From assembly GCF_019649055.1 (NCBI RefSeq), contig NW_026570223.1:186001-250000 (forward strand): a stretch of 64,000 nucleotides of DNA, written 5' to 3'. The notes below the pieces were generated by a model. That model was not told where the DNA came from. It saw only the letters and a list, made by a program, of their open reading frames with translations, and did not search any database. This document shows positions 60,157-64,000 of the stretch, piece after piece; position 1 is the stretch's first letter, and every line of letters begins with the position of its first letter. The DNA is from Paramacrobiotus metropolitanus (lineage: Eukaryota; Tardigrada; Eutardigrada; Parachela; Macrobiotidae). Position numbers and translations under genes: made by a program.

Positions 60157-61706
60157 TCAGCCGCTTTTTTGCTCCGTGGGTACAAGGATCATCTCTTGCA
60201 CGGTCACATGCGCCGGCTCACTGAGCACGTAAACAATAGCGTCGGCTATATCGCCGCTCTCCAGAAACGTGAATCCCTCCTTGACGTAGGGCGTATCACG
60301 GACGGCTGCTTCACCCAGCCAACGATTGGCAAAATCGGTAAGCGTTGCGCCGGGGCTGAGACTCTAAGATGCAACATTTGAAGTTATCTTATTTACAGAC
60401 TACAACACTGGTATTACGAGCATAATGACGATTTCTTAAGTTACGTACTCGTACGGTAACGCGGATGCTGGTGCCCAGGGCGGCTACTTCACGGCGCAGG
60501 CCCTCGGTTAGCGCCGTCACCATGTGTTTCGTAGCGGCGTAAAAGTGAATGGCATTGTAGTCGTTGATTTTATGCCCGGACACACTGCAATTACGGTCAG
60601 GCAGCTGATGATTGTTGTTATTCTCCTAATTTTATCCCACGTTTTATTAATAATTTATCGCTATGCCTACATGTTTACCGGTTTTTATATTTCACAGGTA
60701 CCCGCACGAAAGTGATGCGGAAAAACTATGCTGATTTGGTCGTGTTTCTGTATATTTCCAATTAAACTTTGCGCAAATTCGAGTGTTGCTATTATGTAGT
60801 TAGTTGGTCGTCTCTAAATCGCATCCCAGGTATGCGCTCAGATACGGACGTTTCATCGCTTGCGCACATTTTAACAGCACTTTGCAGAACGTCCAATTTT
60901 CCAACGGAGCTGGCGCGAAATCCGATCGACTTCGACCATTGAACTTCTAGCCAACTGGGCTTTTAATTCAAGGAGAAAAATATAATAGCATAGGTTTTTT
61001 AAAGTCGTTAGTTTCAGAAATCGTGCAGAATAAACGAATCCAGAATGCGCACGTTCGCATTCTGACCGCATCACTTTCGTGTGGGGTACGTTGATCGATG
61101 CAGTACGGTACTTTTACGTATTCTATTGCCTGGACGGTACCTGTTCATGTTGATAATGTGGCCACCGCGAATGCCATGTTTGACCATAAGTCTCACGGCT
61201 TCACGCGCACAAGTCGACAAACCCAGAATATTTGTCTAAAATGGGCCAATAAAAACGTTTTGTGTTTTCGAAGACAGGCACTTCACAACGAACGTACGTC
61301 AACCATTTGGCGCCACTGCCCCACGCTTCGCGTCAGCAAATCATCGGAGTGCGCCAAGCCGGCATTATTCACCAGGACATCCACACCTCCATGGACACCC
61401 TCAATCTCCCTGAACATGGCGACAATCTCCGCCTCCTGCGTGACATCACAGCGGATGGCGTGCACCACGCCGGTGCCGAGTGTACGTTGCTGGAGCTCCT
61501 GGTTCGAGGGTCAGTGCACAGTGTCTTGCGGTGCGTGTATGTAAGGTAAGTACAGTAGAAGCGCACGTACGTACCTCGATTGGCGCAATGTTACGGGCAC
61601 ATCCAATCACCGTCATCCCCGAACGAGCCAACCGTTCCGCGGTGGCCAAGCCAATTCCGGAAGATGCGCCGGTAATGAGAGCCGTTTTGCCTCTCCAGCG
61701 ATCCAT
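60157..61706 (-). CDS. Short-chain dehydrogenase/reductase, DHRS11-like (copy B)
   Basis: Five exons on the - strand: 61575-61706, 61298-61498, 61141-61235, 60455-60584, 60157-60363; 254 residues, all in phase. Exons 1 and 3 have exactly the lengths of copy A (132 and 95). TGASSGIG (from residue 12), CDVT, NNAGLA (88-93), the serine at about 143 and YAATK (Tyr158, Lys162) are intact, followed by SLSPGAT. The enzyme should use NAD(P)H to reduce a carbonyl in the cytosol; substrate unknown. It has diverged well away from copy A (for example in the C-terminal third), so this duplication is older than the Kelch and DGAT2 ones. It marks the right border of the - strand cluster. Confidence 0.9.
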
Positions 61707-62455
61707 AGCGTGGAGAAATCACAAATTATTATGTGTGTGGCATAATAATTACAACTTTGCTCTAAATCTAAGGACCCACTAACAGGACGTTGGCCACATT
61801 ATTGATGGTATTAAAGCTTCTAATGGCGCCTTGTTTATCTACAGAAGGCTAGAAGACTTCTGCATCAGGTACTCGTACTACCGGTATCTTTCCCACAATG
61901 TGCTCGACGGTTTTAAAGCAGTTATCTGGCTGTGTAGAATACTGATATTAAAGACAAAGAAGTATTTTGTTGTAGGCTTGTAGCCACACGAGTACTTACG
62001 AATCAAAATAAGTTATTGTGATAGCCTTGTTGCGCCACGGTGTATCGGCGATTCCCGTTGTCACTGAATTTTTACCGGATTCGTTTCTTTGCTTTTATAG
62101 AATGAGGATGAGCCGAAGATGCGAAAGGAATGCAAGTAAAAGAAAATAATTAATACATAATAAAGTACTCCATCACCCATGTTTCCGGTTGGGTTTAATT
62201 TTAAAGTGGACGTACGCAAGCAGCAAGGCACATACACGGTTTAATACTGTGCGGTATAAACCGCACCAAATAGGTAAATACAGTATGAACTACTACCATA
62301 CGAAGTACATAATTATCCACTCGTCGCCGCCCGCGATTCTCTGGTGCCGGATACTTTTAGTTCACTTTTGGTTTGCTTTGCGTATAGGCGCGAAAGGATT
62401 TCCGTGAGTTGATGTAACAAGTAAATAACAGTTTTTTTTTTGACGAGCGCGAAGA
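61707..62455. other. Divergent spacer between SDR copy B and the last gene
   Basis: Expected to hold the promoters of both flanking genes. It has a T-rich run just before 62456 and no frame of interest. Confidence 0.4.
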
Positions 62456-64000
62456 ATGGACGGCAAGAGAACGAGGAGGAAATTGAACGTCGATGCGAGT
62501 ATGGTTGAAATTGACTATGCGTATACGATGAGACATTCGACGAAGATCTCCAGCGACCTGGACGCGCGCAACTCAATTCGATCTGTCTCGGGTTTCAGCG
62601 GCGTAACCACCCAACACTCCCCTCGTTTGACTAAACAGCAGCAGCTGGAAGCAGGATTTTTAGAGCTGATTACCCATTTTCAGCTAGCTGAAATGAGCGC
62701 GGCATGTGACGATGTGAGCGGTTTCCTGACGTGCGGCGCAATGTACCATTTCCCGATGGATTCACAGGACCTGCATTACGGGAAGTGGAACGATTTCCGT
62801 CAGGGGAAACTGCAACAAGGCGAGTACGGGTTTCACGGACTGGCCACGAAATTTCCCCGTTGCCGGCGTGGCTACAGAACGGAGTTGGACTGCAAGTGTT
62901 CCGTAAGTGATCACGTTATTTTGATGCCTCATGGTCACTATGGCTAACTACGTCCGATTGTAAGTCGTAATTCGTTTTCGAGTGCCTCCCATCGCTTTTT
63001 TCTGTGTTCCGATATCGGCCGTACGTGCGGTGTTTTTCATTGAGCATTCTCAGCATTCTGTATAATGCTATCATTACTGATAAGACAGTAGCTGCAGTAC
63101 ATACACCATAATGTTACAGACTTACAGTATAATTATAACTGAATGCCTCCGAGGAGGATTCTGTGGAATTATTGCCACTAATGCTTTGCAGTGCAGGAGA
63201 AGGTTGCGACAGACCGACCGAATGTCAACCGTAGCAAGTCTAACCGTGGTCTGCGGTTTCCGTGGCGGGCCAGCATCCAACTGGAGCGAGTTCCGGTTAA
63301 ATGCATTCTGACGGAGGCACAGCTGGCATTCATCAATCCGGACGCTCGCGGAAGTCCGACTATCCAGGTGAAAATCGCGCCCACCCGTGCCACCAACATG
63401 GACTTCGTCAACAAGAATCTGAGAAACATTAACGGTCAGAGTCAGACTAAGGATGAAATGGAAAAATGCTTTACGTTTTTGAATACACCTAAAAATAATC
63501 TGATTTTGAAGAAAATGTAAATCACGAATTTTTTTATTTTTACTACATAAGAAAATGTACTACATTAGAAGTTTATTAACTTCGTTTCATTACACTTTCT
63601 TTTAACCCCGTAGTTTCCTTTGCCTAAAATTGTATAAGACAAAATAATTTGTGTAAGCCAGTATAGATGTTAAAAAAATGAATTTTTCCAAAATGGTTTT
63701 GATTTAATTCTTACATTACGAAATTTTTATCCTGAACTCACAGGTCAGATCTACAAGGAGTGCTGCCGAGAGCTGGGTATCTTCCGCGAAGTCCATTGTT
63801 TCGTCACCATGCGTGTGCCGGTGCCGCGCTTCTTCGGGAAACTGCTGAAAGAATTCCGGCATACTATTCCCAAGAGTCCCCTACATGCACTTGCGGACGG
63901 GATGGTCTTGACAGGAACGGATAATGTGGTGCTGAAAACGCGACAGGGTGACGTGGAGATTAATCGGCAGATCCTCTGTAACACCTCTCCAACAGCGCGC
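62456..64000 (+). CDS. Unrecognised protein, 5' part (runs off the window)
   Basis: Three exons so far: 62456-62902, 63197-63434 and 63744 to the window end, joined in phases 0 and 1; 314 residues visible. The first exon is hydrophilic, without signal peptide, and contains LEAGFLELITHFQLAEMSAACDD (split here: LEAGFLELITHFQLAEM, then SAACDD), with several cysteines near its end (CRRGYRTELDCKCS). Exons 2-3 carry VKCILTEAQLAFINPDARG, then QIYKECCRELGIFREVHCF and VPVPRFFGKLLKEFRHTIPK. The folding of exons 2-3 looks like one globular domain, but I cannot name the family. Exon 2 is taken to start at 63197 because the CAG five bases earlier would break the phase. Base composition and splice sites are ordinary for the window. 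Confidence 0.6.

Noticed and set aside
1-64000. CRISPR arrays, bacterial operons, tRNA or rRNA genes
   Set aside because: No regularly spaced repeats, no ribosome-binding-site spacing, and no tRNA box B or rRNA core sequence was recognised; the window is a spliced eukaryotic nuclear region.

Overview
The window reads as nuclear DNA of a small invertebrate animal. Genes have short introns (about 60 bp to a few hundred bp) with GT-AG ends, GC-richer exons sit in AT-rich spacers, the standard code works, and the products are animal proteins: a mitochondrial thiamine pyrophosphate carrier, a DAZ/Boule-like RNA-binding protein, a TGF-beta/activin type I receptor, a Ly6 protein, DGAT2 enzymes and BTB-Kelch proteins. 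A tardigrade or similar ecdysozoan is plausible, but nothing in the sequence settles the species. All gene models were spliced by hand by matching exon phases.

Left part (1-23 kb), single-copy genes mostly on the + strand: the 3' end of an unrecognised gene (2-124), SLC25A19-like carrier (1634-4513), DAZ/Boule-like RRM protein (5666-8713), type I TGF-beta receptor of the Smad2/3 class (10645-17407, first intron 2.6 kb), a tiny putative mitochondrial membrane protein (19345-20586) and, convergent with it, a GPI-anchored Ly6 protein on the - strand (21183-22269).

Middle and right part (23.7-61.7 kb), a mosaic of repeated gene cassettes, all on the - strand: two intact SDR oxidoreductases (23678-25598, 60157-61706), three full-length DGAT2 acyltransferases (26551-27867, 53873-55165, 57696-58942), three BTB-BACK-Kelch genes (29820-32562, 38278-40926, 43351-46245) and one small secreted cysteine-rich protein (52118-52865). 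Broken exon-sized pieces of the same families lie between them (33.3-34.2, 35.5-36.3, 37.3-37.6, 41.3-41.5 kb). Of the long copies, the first Kelch gene carries a 1-bp frameshift, the third an in-frame stop, and the first DGAT2 has lost a splice donor. The cluster looks like gene birth and death by segmental duplication.

Two young LTR retroelements without polymerase genes are inserted in the cluster: a 1.3-kb terminal-repeat miniature element (41584-42868, 154-bp LTRs, 5-bp target duplication) and a 4.8-kb gag-only element (46832-51646, 185-bp LTRs differing at one base, primer site, polypurine tract, 4-bp target duplication). The window ends inside an unrecognised + strand gene (62456 onward).
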